A stretch of DNA of 41,539 nt. Source: CAYPHY01 sp964410625 (lineage in GTDB: Bacteria; Chloroflexota; Anaerolineae; Promineifilales; Promineifilaceae). Below, one piece after another: positions 31,915 through 39,521 of the stretch (positions within the stretch are counted from its first letter, which is position 1; each line of letters begins with the position of its first letter). Both the position numbers and the translations under genes were made by a program. The notes beneath the pieces are model-generated. The model was not told the DNA's origin, ran no database searches, and saw nothing but the letters and a program-made list of their open reading frames with translations. The stretch covers positions 1 through 41,539 of the forward strand of contig CAYPHY010000043.1 in NCBI GenBank assembly GCA_964410625.1, given 5' to 3'.

Positions 31915-32145
31915 ATGAGTTTTGCAAACATTATCAAGGCGTGGAAAGATGACGAATATCGCCGCGATTTGGACGAAGAAGCACGCGCTCTGTTGCCGGA
32001 GCATCCAGCGGGATTGCTGGAGTTGACGGATGAGGAACTGGCACTGGTTGCTGGTGGCAAGAAAAAGAAGAAAAAGAAGAAAAAGAAGAAGAAAAAGAAG
32101 AGCCGCAGCCGTAGCCGTTCCCGAAGCAAGAAATCCCGTTCATAA
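31915..32145 (+). CDS. lanthipeptide-type precursor with Cys-free poly-Lys/Ser-Arg core
   Basis: 76 aa, strong AAGGAG 6 nt before the ATG. Residues 1-48 are a typical class II (mersacidin-type) leader: IIKAWKDDEYRRDLDEEARA, LPEHPAG, then LTDEELALVAGG with the double-Gly cleavage site. The 28-residue core is Lys14 followed by Ser-Arg repeated four times, Ser-Lys-Lys-Ser-Arg-Ser: 16 Lys, 5 Arg, 7 Ser, no Cys, no Thr, no acidic or hydrophobic residue. The Lys run is built from AAG-AAA-AAG units; the Ser-Arg codons are mixed (AGC/TCC, CGC/CGT/CGA), so that part is not a DNA slippage product. LanM, transporter and C39 protease follow. Confidence 0.85.
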   Translation: MSFANIIKAWKDDEYRRDLDEEARALLPEHPAGLLELTDEELALVAGGKKKKKKKKKKKKKKSRSRSRSRSKKSRS

Positions 32146-32173
32146 CGGACAGGTGCGATCAATAGATTGAAGT

Positions 32174-32226
32174 AAACCTCTGAGGTTGATGTCGCGAGAT
32201 TGCGAATCAACCTCAGAGGTTTTTAT
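32174..32226 (+). terminator. strong hairpin terminator/attenuator after the precursor gene
   Basis: A perfect 17-bp stem (AAACCTCTGAGGTTGAT and its complement at 32206-32222) with a 15-nt loop, followed by T residues. It would make precursor mRNA more abundant than the downstream enzyme mRNA, as in classical lantibiotic operons. Confidence 0.85.
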
Positions 32227-32315
32227 GTTGGTAGTTGGTAGTGGGTTGACGGTTAGATAGCAGAGAATGTTTACTTCTGTATCTCGACACCTCGACTACC
32301 AGTTCATTGTTGCTT

Positions 32316-32321
32316 TATAAT
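32316..32321 (+). promoter_or_regulatory. perfect TATAAT just before the LanM start
   Basis: TATAAT ends 11 nt before the ATG at 32333. No convincing -35 box or Shine-Dalgarno is seen. It may give the LanM gene its own nearly leaderless transcript behind the upstream terminator. Confidence 0.4.
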
Positions 32322-32332
32322 GCTTGTGCGCT

Positions 32333-35300
32333 ATGAATGATGTTTTGCCTTTCACCTCTTTATTCAATGCCTTGACGTTGTGGGAACGAATTGCCATAGA
32401 GCAAGCGGCCGATCAGACCGCATCTGGTCAATCTCTGCCTGGGCCATCGGCCGCCACCCAGGCCAACAAGCGTTTGCGTCGTTGGAAAGCACAACGGCCG
32501 TTTAACAATCCCGCGCTCTTCAAGCAACGGCTGGCGCAAGATGGCCTGGATAGGAAACAGTTCAAGCGGATTCTTGGCCGCAACGCAGATGATTATGCGG
32601 CGGCCGTGGCCACGAATGTGGTCACATTACCAGCATGGGCGGAACCGCTGGCGCGGTTGTTTGAGGCGGTTGGCGATTTTGGTGATTTTGGTGATTCTAA
32701 ACAGACGGATGGAGCGCAAGCGCAGGTGGGAGAAGAAGCCGGAGAGAAGGGTTTCTTGCGGGCGTTTGTGCCACTGATAGCGGCTGCGCGAAAGGGAGTA
32801 CATCAGAAGTTGGTGGAGTTGTTAGCCAACCTGGCTGAGAACCCCATCACCGACTTGGCAGCGTTGGAAGGGATGCTTTACGGGATGGTGCGCAAGTCGC
32901 TGGAGGAGATGGTGACGCCGACGCTGGTGCTGGAGATGAATATCGCCCGTCTGCGCGGCGAGTTGGTGGGAGACACAGCTGAAGAACGGTTTGAGGACTA
33001 TTGCTCACAACTGAACCGGCCGGAAAGGATTCGGCCGTTGCTTGAAGAGTACCCCCTCCTCTTTCGTCTGGTTGCCGAACGACTTGACCTGTGGCAGCGG
33101 GTCAGCGTCGAGCTGGTGGAACGGCTGTGCGCTGATTGGCAGGCTGTTTACGACACCTTCGCCCCAGAACGCCAACCCGCTCCCTTGCAACGACTGGCAG
33201 GGGCGCAGGGAAGCACCAAGCGTGGCGGCCGCTCAGTCATCATTTTTGAATTTACCGACGGCTTAAAAGTGGTCTACAAGCCACGCTCCCTGGCTGCGGA
33301 AGCCCATTTTCAGCCGTTGTTGGGCTGGCTTCATGATACGGGGTATCCCCTCGACTTTCGCCCGTTGAAGCTCCTCGACCGCACGACACATGGCTGGGTG
33401 GAGTGGCTAGACACGGCCGAATGCGCCTCAGAAGCGGAGGTGGAGCGCTTCTACCAACGCCAGGGGGCTTATCTGGCCCTGCTTTACGCGCTGGAAGCAA
33501 CGGATTTTCACCTGAGCAACATCATTGCCGTTGGCGAATACCCGGTGTTGATTGATTTGGAGGCGCTTTTCCACCCCCGCGACGCTGATCCCGACTGGCC
33601 TGCGCTTGAATTGGCACTCGATAATGCCACCTATCATTCAGTATTGCGCCTGGGGCTTTTGCCGGAACCGGAGTTGGGCGAGGACGAAACGGCCGCTCCG
33701 CTCGATGAGAGCGGGATGGGCGGGATAGCGGGCCAGTTGACTCCCGATGCTTCCCCAACCTGGGAGGACAAAGGGTTGGATACGATGCGCCTCGTTCATA
33801 AGCGCAGGCGGATTAAGGGGGGCAAGAATTTGCCGGTTCTAAATGGCCGCCCTGCCCTGGCCGTTGACTATGCCCAGGCGATTGAGCAGGGGTTTATTAC
33901 GATGTATCGCCTGTTGGTTGAGAAGCGGGAGGCGTTGTTGGCGGCCGACAGCCCACTGGCCCCCTTCGCCGCTGTTGAGGTGCGCGTCTTGCCTCGTTCC
34001 GGGCGAAGCTATGGGCGGTTGTTGTCTCAAAGCTTCCATCCCGATTTGATGCGCGATGCGCTGGAGCGGGATCGCTTCTTCGACCAGCTATGGCAAGATG
34101 CGGAAGAGGAGCCGCCAATTGCCCGCCTGATCCCCCATGAACGGGATGACTTGCTGCGCGGTGACATCCCCCTGTTTGCAACCTATGCCGCTTCGCAAAC
34201 CGCTTATAGCAGCAGTGGACGGCCGATCCCTGATTTCTTTCCCCGTTCCGGTCTGGAAGCGTCACTAGAGCGCATTGCTTCTCTCGATGAAGCGGATTTG
34301 GAACACCAACGCTGGTTTATTCGCGCATCGTTGGCGACGGTTGTGGAGGAGCAGGAGAGCGGCATTGGTGACAATGCTGGAGCAGGGGAGCAGGGGAGCG
34401 GAGGAGCAGAGGAGTGGGGAAGATTGGAGAGTGGGAAAGCGCTGGACGGAGGGGCGTTTTTGGAGGAGGCGAGAAGGATTGGGGAGTGGTTGGAGGCACG
34501 GGTGATACGCGCGGAGGGGGAGGCTGACTGGCTTGGACTGGAGTTGGCCGACGGCCGCCATTGGCAGATTGAACCGCTCGATACTGACCTGCGTGATGGC
34601 CTGCCTGGGACCGCCCTTTTCCTGGCCCATTTGGGTGTGTTGACTGGAGAGGTGCGTTGGACAGAGTTGGCGCGGGCGGCCATAGCGACGGTTGCGCGTT
34701 TGCTGGCGGAAGAGTATGAAGGGGAGGAGCTGGACACGCTATCTCCGATTGGTGCGCTCAATGGGCTGGGCGGCCAACTGTATGCGCTTGCCCATCTAGG
34801 CACGCTCTGGCAGGATGAGGCGTTGCTGCGGGCGGCCGAACGCTATGTTGAAGCGGCCGATCTCTTGCTGGAAGAGATCGCCGAGGATGAGGAAGTGGGG
34901 TTGGCTGAGGGGTTGGCTGGACTCCTGGCGGGATTGCTGGCTGTGTACCAGGTTACGCCTTCGCCACGAACGTTGCAAGTGGCGCAACAAGCGGCGGAGG
35001 AGGTCTTGGACCACCTGGATGGTGAGCAGGCGGATGTTCCCGATGTGCCGCTTGCGGACTTCTTATATGGCCGGGCGGGAACAGCGTGGACACTGGCTAC
35101 GTTGGCGGCTATTGGCGGGAAGGAGCGTTTCCAGCCGGAGCCAGCGTTGTTGGCTGGTGACGCCACGCCGGGGTTGTTGATGGCCTGGCTGCGAGCGTTG
35201 CCCTGGCTGCGATTAGGTGATGAAGCGGAAGCCGTCGGGGAGGGTATTGGGCAAGCGGTGGCAGCCGTCGCGGCGGAAGCATTTGCTGGCAACCATTCGC

Positions 35301-35572
35301 TGTTTGAGGGGATAATGGGGTATGTTGAGCTTTTGCTGCAAGCGGCCGTTGTGTTGGATGATGTGGGACTGCACGGGTTGGCTGAGCGTTATGGGACGGC
35401 CGTGCTGGCCGATGTCCAACAGCATGGCTGGCGCTGTGCAACCCCATTGAATGTAGAAACGCCCGGCCTGATGGCCGGTCTGGCCGGGATCGGTTATACG
35501 CTGCTGCGCCTCTCTGCTGCAGAGCGTGTACCGTCGCTGCTGGCATTGGAGTTGCCGATCAGTCGGCAGTAG
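32333..35572 (+). CDS. LanM-family lanthipeptide synthetase with degenerate elimination and cyclase sites
   Basis: 1079 aa from the ATG at 32333 (a TTG three codons upstream is less likely). The N-terminal dehydratase domain is well conserved: VVYKPRSL (Lys316), ATDFHLSNIIA (Asp391, His393, Asn396), PVLIDLEALFHP (Asp408, Glu410), with the same spacing as the CylM kinase residues. The elimination motif reads RVLPRSGRSY: Arg551 is kept but the Thr expected six residues later is Gly557. In the C-terminal LanC-like domain the zinc and catalytic positions are lost: FLYGRAG (Tyr912 for His), DATPG (Gly942 for Cys), SLFEG (Phe991-Glu992 for Cys-His). The domain still ends with the normal PGLMAGLAGIGYTLLRL. 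Residues ~671-702 are repeat-encoded linker. Confidence 0.9.
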   Translation: MNDVLPFTSLFNALTLWERIAIEQAADQTASGQSLPGPSAATQANKRLRRWKAQRPFNNPALFKQRLAQDGLDRKQFKRILGRNADDYAAAVATNVVTLPAWAEPLARLFEAVGDFGDFGDSKQTDGAQAQVGEEAGEKGFLRAFVPLIAAARKGVHQKLVELLANLAENPITDLAALEGMLYGMVRKSLEEMVTPTLVLEMNIARLRGELVGDTAEERFEDYCSQLNRPERIRPLLEEYPLLFRLVAERLDLWQRVSVELVERLCADWQAVYDTFAPERQPAPLQRLAGAQGSTKRGGRSVIIFEFTDGLKVVYKPRSLAAEAHFQPLLGWLHDTGYPLDFRPLKLLDRTTHGWVEWLDTAECASEAEVERFYQRQGAYLALLYALEATDFHLSNIIAVGEYPVLIDLEALFHPRDADPDWPALELALDNATYHSVLRLGLLPEPELGEDETAAPLDESGMGGIAGQLTPDASPTWEDKGLDTMRLVHKRRRIKGGKNLPVLNGRPALAVDYAQAIEQGFITMYRLLVEKREALLAADSPLAPFAAVEVRVLPRSGRSYGRLLSQSFHPDLMRDALERDRFFDQLWQDAEEEPPIARLIPHERDDLLRGDIPLFATYAASQTAYSSSGRPIPDFFPRSGLEASLERIASLDEADLEHQRWFIRASLATVVEEQESGIGDNAGAGEQGSGGAEEWGRLESGKALDGGAFLEEARRIGEWLEARVIRAEGEADWLGLELADGRHWQIEPLDTDLRDGLPGTALFLAHLGVLTGEVRWTELARAAIATVARLLAEEYEGEELDTLSPIGALNGLGGQLYALAHLGTLWQDEALLRAAERYVEAADLLLEEIAEDEEVGLAEGLAGLLAGLLAVYQVTPSPRTLQVAQQAAEEVLDHLDGEQADVPDVPLADFLYGRAGTAWTLATLAAIGGKERFQPEPALLAGDATPGLLMAWLRALPWLRLGDEAEAVGEGIGQAVAAVAAEAFAGNHSLFEGIMGYVELLLQAAVVLDDVGLHGLAERYGTAVLADVQQHGWRCATPLNVETPGLMAGLAGIGYTLLRLSAAERVPSLLALELPISRQ
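34343..34440. repeat. GGAGCAGGGGAGCAG repeat inside the LanM gene (family G)
   Basis: Units of GGAGCAGGGGAGCAGG and GGAGCAGAGGAGTGGGG merge into a family A-like AGATTGGAGAGTGGG. It encodes a Gly/Glu/Gln/Ser-rich linker between dehydratase and LanC-like domains and keeps the frame. The same family is inserted in mutL in the opposite orientation. Confidence 0.75.
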
Positions 35573-35615
35573 CCAGTAAGCAGTAGCCAGTTCGAAACTG
35601 CCTACTGCTTACTGA
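35561..35615. repeat. GCAGTAGCCAGTAAGCAGTAG inverted pair (family C)
   Basis: Left arm 35561-35590 contains the LanM stop TAG (35570-35572); right arm ACTGCCTACTGCTTACTG (35598-35615) ends 9 nt before the next ATG. An intra-operon hairpin. Confidence 0.7.
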
Positions 35616-35624
35616 TTACCGAAT

Positions 35625-36482
35625 ATGTCTCGTCAAATCTTCCGTCCCTCCGCACTGAAGCGTTATAACGAACGGCTGGAGCAAATCGCGCTGCCGCGTT
35701 ATGCGACGTTGCCCTGGGCGTTTGTCCTCTGGGTTGTATTTGGCTTGTTGCTGCTGTTTACGGTCATGCTGTGGGCAGCGCGAACGCCGGTCTATGCCAG
35801 CGGCCCGGCGGTGGTGGTGGCCGCTCCGGCGGAGCTGATCGGGGCGGAAGCGGATGATCCGGACCGGCCAATGGTCGCTGCCTTTCTTCCCGCTGACTAT
35901 CAAGGGCGGCTTGTGCCATACCAACGGGCGCGGTTGCTGTTTAGCGCGTTAGAAAGGGAGCCATCGGCCGTTGAGAACGCGGGAGTGATGAGTTCGGTAG
36001 CCTTTGTCGAGCCGCAGGTGGTCGCTCCGGCCGTCGTTCGTTCGCGATTGGGGTTAGACGACAGCACCGGCTTGCTTGTTGAGGGGCCAGTGTTGGTGGC
36101 GCTGATCCCATTGGAGGAGGGGACGGCCGCGCTACTGGGCAGCATTGGCGAGGCACATATTGAGATCGGCATGCAACCGGGACTGGCCTTGCTACCAGGA
36201 GTGGGGAGATTTTTTGAGGCGAATGGGAGCAGCAATGCCAACCAACAGCGATTGGAACTGGCGCGGCCAACATCACTTTTAACCCCAACTGAAGCGACAC
36301 AGCCAGCGGATGAGCAGGCGGAAGGCGGGGCAATGGAAACGAGGGGAGCAGAGCAGGCAACGGCCGTCCCAGACCCGCCCACACCATCCCCAAGCCCAGA
36401 CCCAAACCCGCAATCTATGCCAACCACGGACGGCCCACCACAATCGTTCGACTCATTCATGCCTTTCCTGTCAGATGATTAA
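35625..36482 (+). CDS. short HlyD-like membrane protein of the peptide exporter
   Basis: 285 aa. The N-terminal IFRPSALKRYNERLEQIALP plus one TM helix (PWAFVLWVVFGLLLLFTVML) resembles the start of HlyD-type adaptors found beside bacteriocin ABC exporters. A beta-rich periplasmic-side segment (~60-195) follows, and the last ~90 residues are a Pro/Ser/Thr/Gln-rich low-complexity tail. The long coiled coil of true HlyD proteins is absent. It lies between LanM and the C39/ABC exporter on the same strand, 74 nt before the latter, so a role in export is inferred from position. Confidence 0.6.
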   Translation: MSRQIFRPSALKRYNERLEQIALPRYATLPWAFVLWVVFGLLLLFTVMLWAARTPVYASGPAVVVAAPAELIGAEADDPDRPMVAAFLPADYQGRLVPYQRARLLFSALEREPSAVENAGVMSSVAFVEPQVVAPAVVRSRLGLDDSTGLLVEGPVLVALIPLEEGTAALLGSIGEAHIEIGMQPGLALLPGVGRFFEANGSSNANQQRLELARPTSLLTPTEATQPADEQAEGGAMETRGAEQATAVPDPPTPSPSPDPNPQSMPTTDGPPQSFDSFMPFLSDD

Positions 36483-36555
36483 GCAAAAAAAGAAGCCCGG
36501 TTTCTAGAACAGCTACTTGCCAGAAGCAACATTGGCGAGTAAAACCACTTTTCTG

Positions 36556-38778
36556 ATGACCTCTACAAATACAACCAACACAACCACACCGCCGCGTTGG
36601 TACAAATGGATCAGCGGCCGTTTCCGCCGTCGCGTGCCTGTGCTGCTCCAGATGAATGAGGTGGAGTGTGGCGCGGCTTGTCTGGCGATGGTGTTGAGTT
36701 ATTTCGGCCGCAAAACACGGGTGGATGAGTTGCGGACGTTGCTGGAAGTCAGCCGCGATGGGGTAACGGCGCAGGCCATTGCCCGCGAAGCGCGAAAGCT
36801 GGGGTTGCAGGTGCGGGCGTTTTCCATTGAACCCGAAGACATGCCCTACATTCCGCTGCCCGCCATTCTCCATTGGGGCTTCAATCACTTCGTGGTGCTG
36901 GAACGCTGGTCGCCGCAAGGGGCGGAGGTGGTTGATCCGGCGCTCGGCCGGATGCGCCTGACTGCACAGCAGTTTGATGAGGCCTTTACCGGCGTTGTCT
37001 TAACATTTGCGCCAGGGATGGATTTTCAGCCGCGTCGTTCGGCCGGGCGTCGTTCTTGGGTAGCCTATTTTGCCAATGTAATGCTGGAACATCCGGGCAT
37101 CCTGGTGCAGATTTTGGCGGCGTCATTGGTGGTTCAGTTGCTGGCGCTGGCTGGTCCGATTTTCACCCAGGTGTTGATTGATGAGGTCTTGCCATCGCTG
37201 AACGTTAGTACGCTGACGCTGCTGGGGGTGGGGGTGATTGTGTTGACGGCCGCGCACGCGGTGGTCAGCCTTGTGCGCTCCGTGTTGCTGCTCAATTTGC
37301 AAGTACGGCTGGACGCACGGTTGATGACTGGCTTTGTTGAGCATTTGTGGCGGCTCCCCTTTTCCTTTTTCCAGCAGCGGTCGAGCGGTGATTTGCTGAT
37401 GCGGCTGAATAGCAATACGACGCTGCGCGAGACAATCACCAGCGAGACGCTGTCGCTGGTGTTGGATAGCGTCCTCGTGCTGACCTATTTGGCCTATTTA
37501 TTGTGGCAGGCCCCGTTGCTGGCGGCAATCGCCATCGGTTTTGGGCTGTTGCAGGTGGTGGTGTTGCTGGGGACGGCCGCCTACCAACGGCGAATGGTGG
37601 CGGAGACATTGGCGACCGAGGCCGATGAGCAGGGGTATCTGGTAGAGACGCTGAAGGGGGCGGCGACGTTGAAGGCGACAGGAGCGGAGGAGCAGGCGTT
37701 TAGTACATGGGAGAACCTCTTCTACCGGGCGTTGAATACCACGACGCGGGAGAGCTTTGTCGAGGAAGTGATTGATGAAAGTCGCTGGTTTATTCGCGCC
37801 CTCGCCCCCGTTGTGCTGTTGTGGGTGGGGATTTACCAGGTGATGGCTGGTGTGTTGAGTTTGGGGCAGATGTTGGCCTTGAATAGTATCGCTGCCCTAT
37901 TTCTCAGCCCGCTTTCATCGCTGGTACGCAGTACGCAGCAGTTGCAACTGGCAGGGGCGCATCTGGACCGCATCGCCGATGTGCTAGAGACGCCGCCGGA
38001 GCAGGAAGTGGTCGCGGGGACGGATGCAGACGCAGAAACGGTACATGACCCGCGCCGCTTGCAGGGGAATATTGAGTTGCGCAATATCACTTTTCGATAT
38101 CACGCCGACGCGCCTTATGTGTTGCAAGATATTTCGCTGAAGATCGAGGCGGGGCAGAAGGTGGCGATTGTCGGCCGCAGCGGGTCGGGCAAAAGTACGT
38201 TGGGCTACTTGCTATTGTGTCTTTATCGGCCGACAGAGGGGGAGATTTGCTATGATGGAATTTCGGCCGAAGCGTTTGACGTGCGCGAATTGCGGCAACA
38301 ATTTGGGGTGGTGTTGCAAGAACCCTTTTTGTTCAGCGGCTCGATCCAGCAGAATATCGCCCTGCACGCGCCGGACATTTCGATGGATCGCATACGGGAA
38401 GTGGCGCGGATCGCGGTCATTGACGAGGATATAGACGAGATGCCGATGGAGTATGAGACCTTTGTCGCTGAAGATGCGACCACTATCTCCGGCGGCCAAC
38501 GACAACGGCTGGCTCTGGCGCGGGCGCTGGCCGCAGACCCGGCCATTTTATTGCTGGACGAGGCGACTAGCCACCTCGATCCCGTGACCGAGCAGCAATT
38601 GGACGCTAATCTGAACGCCCTAAATTGCACGCGGATCGTCATCGCCCACCGGCTGAGTACGGTGCGCAATGCCGATATGATCGTGGTGTTGGATGATGGC
38701 CTGCTCGTCGAGCAGGGGACGCACGAAGGGTTGCTGGCTTTAGGCGGCTACTATGCGACGTTGGTGGCGGCACAGTAA
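36556..38778 (+). CDS. C39 peptidase-containing ABC exporter (LanT type)
   Basis: 740 aa from the ATG at 36556 (a TTG 13 codons upstream is possible). The N-terminal C39 domain has the catalytic Cys in MNEVECGAACLAMVL, His in WGFNHFVVLERW and Asp in VVDPALG, and should cleave after the precursor's double Gly. A six-helix membrane domain is followed by an ATPase: Walker A GRSGSGKSTLGYLL, Q loop LQEPFLF, signature ISGGQRQRLALARAL, Walker B ILLLDEATSHLD, His in IVIAHRLSTV. All motifs are intact, so export is likely active even though the upstream LanM is degenerate. Confidence 0.93.
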   Translation: MTSTNTTNTTTPPRWYKWISGRFRRRVPVLLQMNEVECGAACLAMVLSYFGRKTRVDELRTLLEVSRDGVTAQAIAREARKLGLQVRAFSIEPEDMPYIPLPAILHWGFNHFVVLERWSPQGAEVVDPALGRMRLTAQQFDEAFTGVVLTFAPGMDFQPRRSAGRRSWVAYFANVMLEHPGILVQILAASLVVQLLALAGPIFTQVLIDEVLPSLNVSTLTLLGVGVIVLTAAHAVVSLVRSVLLLNLQVRLDARLMTGFVEHLWRLPFSFFQQRSSGDLLMRLNSNTTLRETITSETLSLVLDSVLVLTYLAYLLWQAPLLAAIAIGFGLLQVVVLLGTAAYQRRMVAETLATEADEQGYLVETLKGAATLKATGAEEQAFSTWENLFYRALNTTTRESFVEEVIDESRWFIRALAPVVLLWVGIYQVMAGVLSLGQMLALNSIAALFLSPLSSLVRSTQQLQLAGAHLDRIADVLETPPEQEVVAGTDADAETVHDPRRLQGNIELRNITFRYHADAPYVLQDISLKIEAGQKVAIVGRSGSGKSTLGYLLLCLYRPTEGEICYDGISAEAFDVRELRQQFGVVLQEPFLFSGSIQQNIALHAPDISMDRIREVARIAVIDEDIDEMPMEYETFVAEDATTISGGQRQRLALARALAADPAILLLDEATSHLDPVTEQQLDANLNALNCTRIVIAHRLSTVRNADMIVVLDDGLLVEQGTHEGLLALGGYYATLVAAQ

Positions 38779-38810
38779 GGAACGGTAGCGCGGTTGCTCA
38801 ATTCTTTTTT

Positions 38811-38840
38811 GACACGAATGGCACGAATTTCACGAAAATA
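38811..38840. repeat. solitary family F repeat
   Basis: GACACGAATGGCACGAATTT and CACGAAAATA between the exporter and the antitoxin stop; no inverted partner nearby. Confidence 0.5.
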
Positions 38841-38848
38841 ATAATGCG

Positions 38849-39124
38849 TTAGATGTTATCGAGCTCTTCTTCCCAGAATGATTCAGGAATATCTTCTAGA
38901 AGAATACCTTTTCCCGCGCGAAGACTCTTGCGTGCCTGGGCAACACGTGCCTGAAAGCGGGGATCATTTTCAAGGCGAAAATCAAACCAATCATCTTCGG
39001 TGGCGAAGCCGATTAACACGCCCGCTGGCTTGCCGTGACGGGTGATGATAACAACTTCTTCTTCCGCTTCACGTAGGTATTCTGAAAGACGGTCTTTAAC
39101 CTCGGACAAGGCAACATGTTTCAT
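38849..39124 (-). CDS. Phd/YefM-type antitoxin
   Basis: 91 aa. VALSEVKDRLSEYLREAEEE, then VVIITRHGKPAGVLIGF is the Phd/YefM fold, followed by an acidic toxin-binding tail (EDDWFDFRLENDPRFQARVA). It overlaps the upstream toxin gene by 4 nt (ATGA), so the order is toxin then antitoxin, opposite to the usual order. Confidence 0.9.
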   Translation of the reverse strand: MKHVALSEVKDRLSEYLREAEEEVVIITRHGKPAGVLIGFATEDDWFDFRLENDPRFQARVAQARKSLRAGKGILLEDIPESFWEEELDNI

Positions 39125-39414
39125 GACTGTTCTCCGAATTTTTCGAGCCAGTTAGCTGCACTAGACTTGGCGACAATAGCGATGATTTCTACAATTTGCT
39201 CGTCTACATCATAGAAGATACGCCATTCGTTCACCCGCAAGCGATACTGTGGGTGACTTAATTCACGTAATCGCTTGATACGACTCTGGCTAGCTTTCCT
39301 GGGTTCGTGTCGTAAATGGTTCTCAATGGCATCACGTATCGTCCTACGATTTCGGGCCGACAAGCGTTTTAGGTCTTCTAGCGCTTCAGGAGCAAAGATG
39401 ATCTCATATCGCAT
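39121..39414 (-). CDS. RelE/ParE-family toxin
   Basis: 97 aa: YEIIFAPEALEDLKRLSARN, RIKRLRELSHPQYRLRVNEW, then RIFYDVDEQIVEIIAIVAKS. The R-x-RLRV-x-EWRIFYDV pattern matches ribosome-dependent RelE-type mRNA interferases. Translationally coupled to the Phd antitoxin. Confidence 0.9.
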   Translation of the reverse strand: MRYEIIFAPEALEDLKRLSARNRRTIRDAIENHLRHEPRKASQSRIKRLRELSHPQYRLRVNEWRIFYDVDEQIVEIIAIVAKSSAANWLEKFGEQS

Positions 39415-39521
39415 TCTGGCTAGATTATAGCCATTTTTTAGTAAGTTAACACCCTGGTTTGTTGCTGTTTCAGCTCATAAGTCTAGCTAACAACATTGGA
39501 AGGAAACCTAAGTAGACTGGT

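Noticed and set aside
31960..32145. Precursor ORF read as a histone- or nucleolar-like basic protein or a eukaryotic contaminant
   Set aside because: The leader with the double-Gly site, the strong bacterial ribosome-binding site and the adjacent LanM and C39 exporter fix it as a bacterial RiPP-type precursor.
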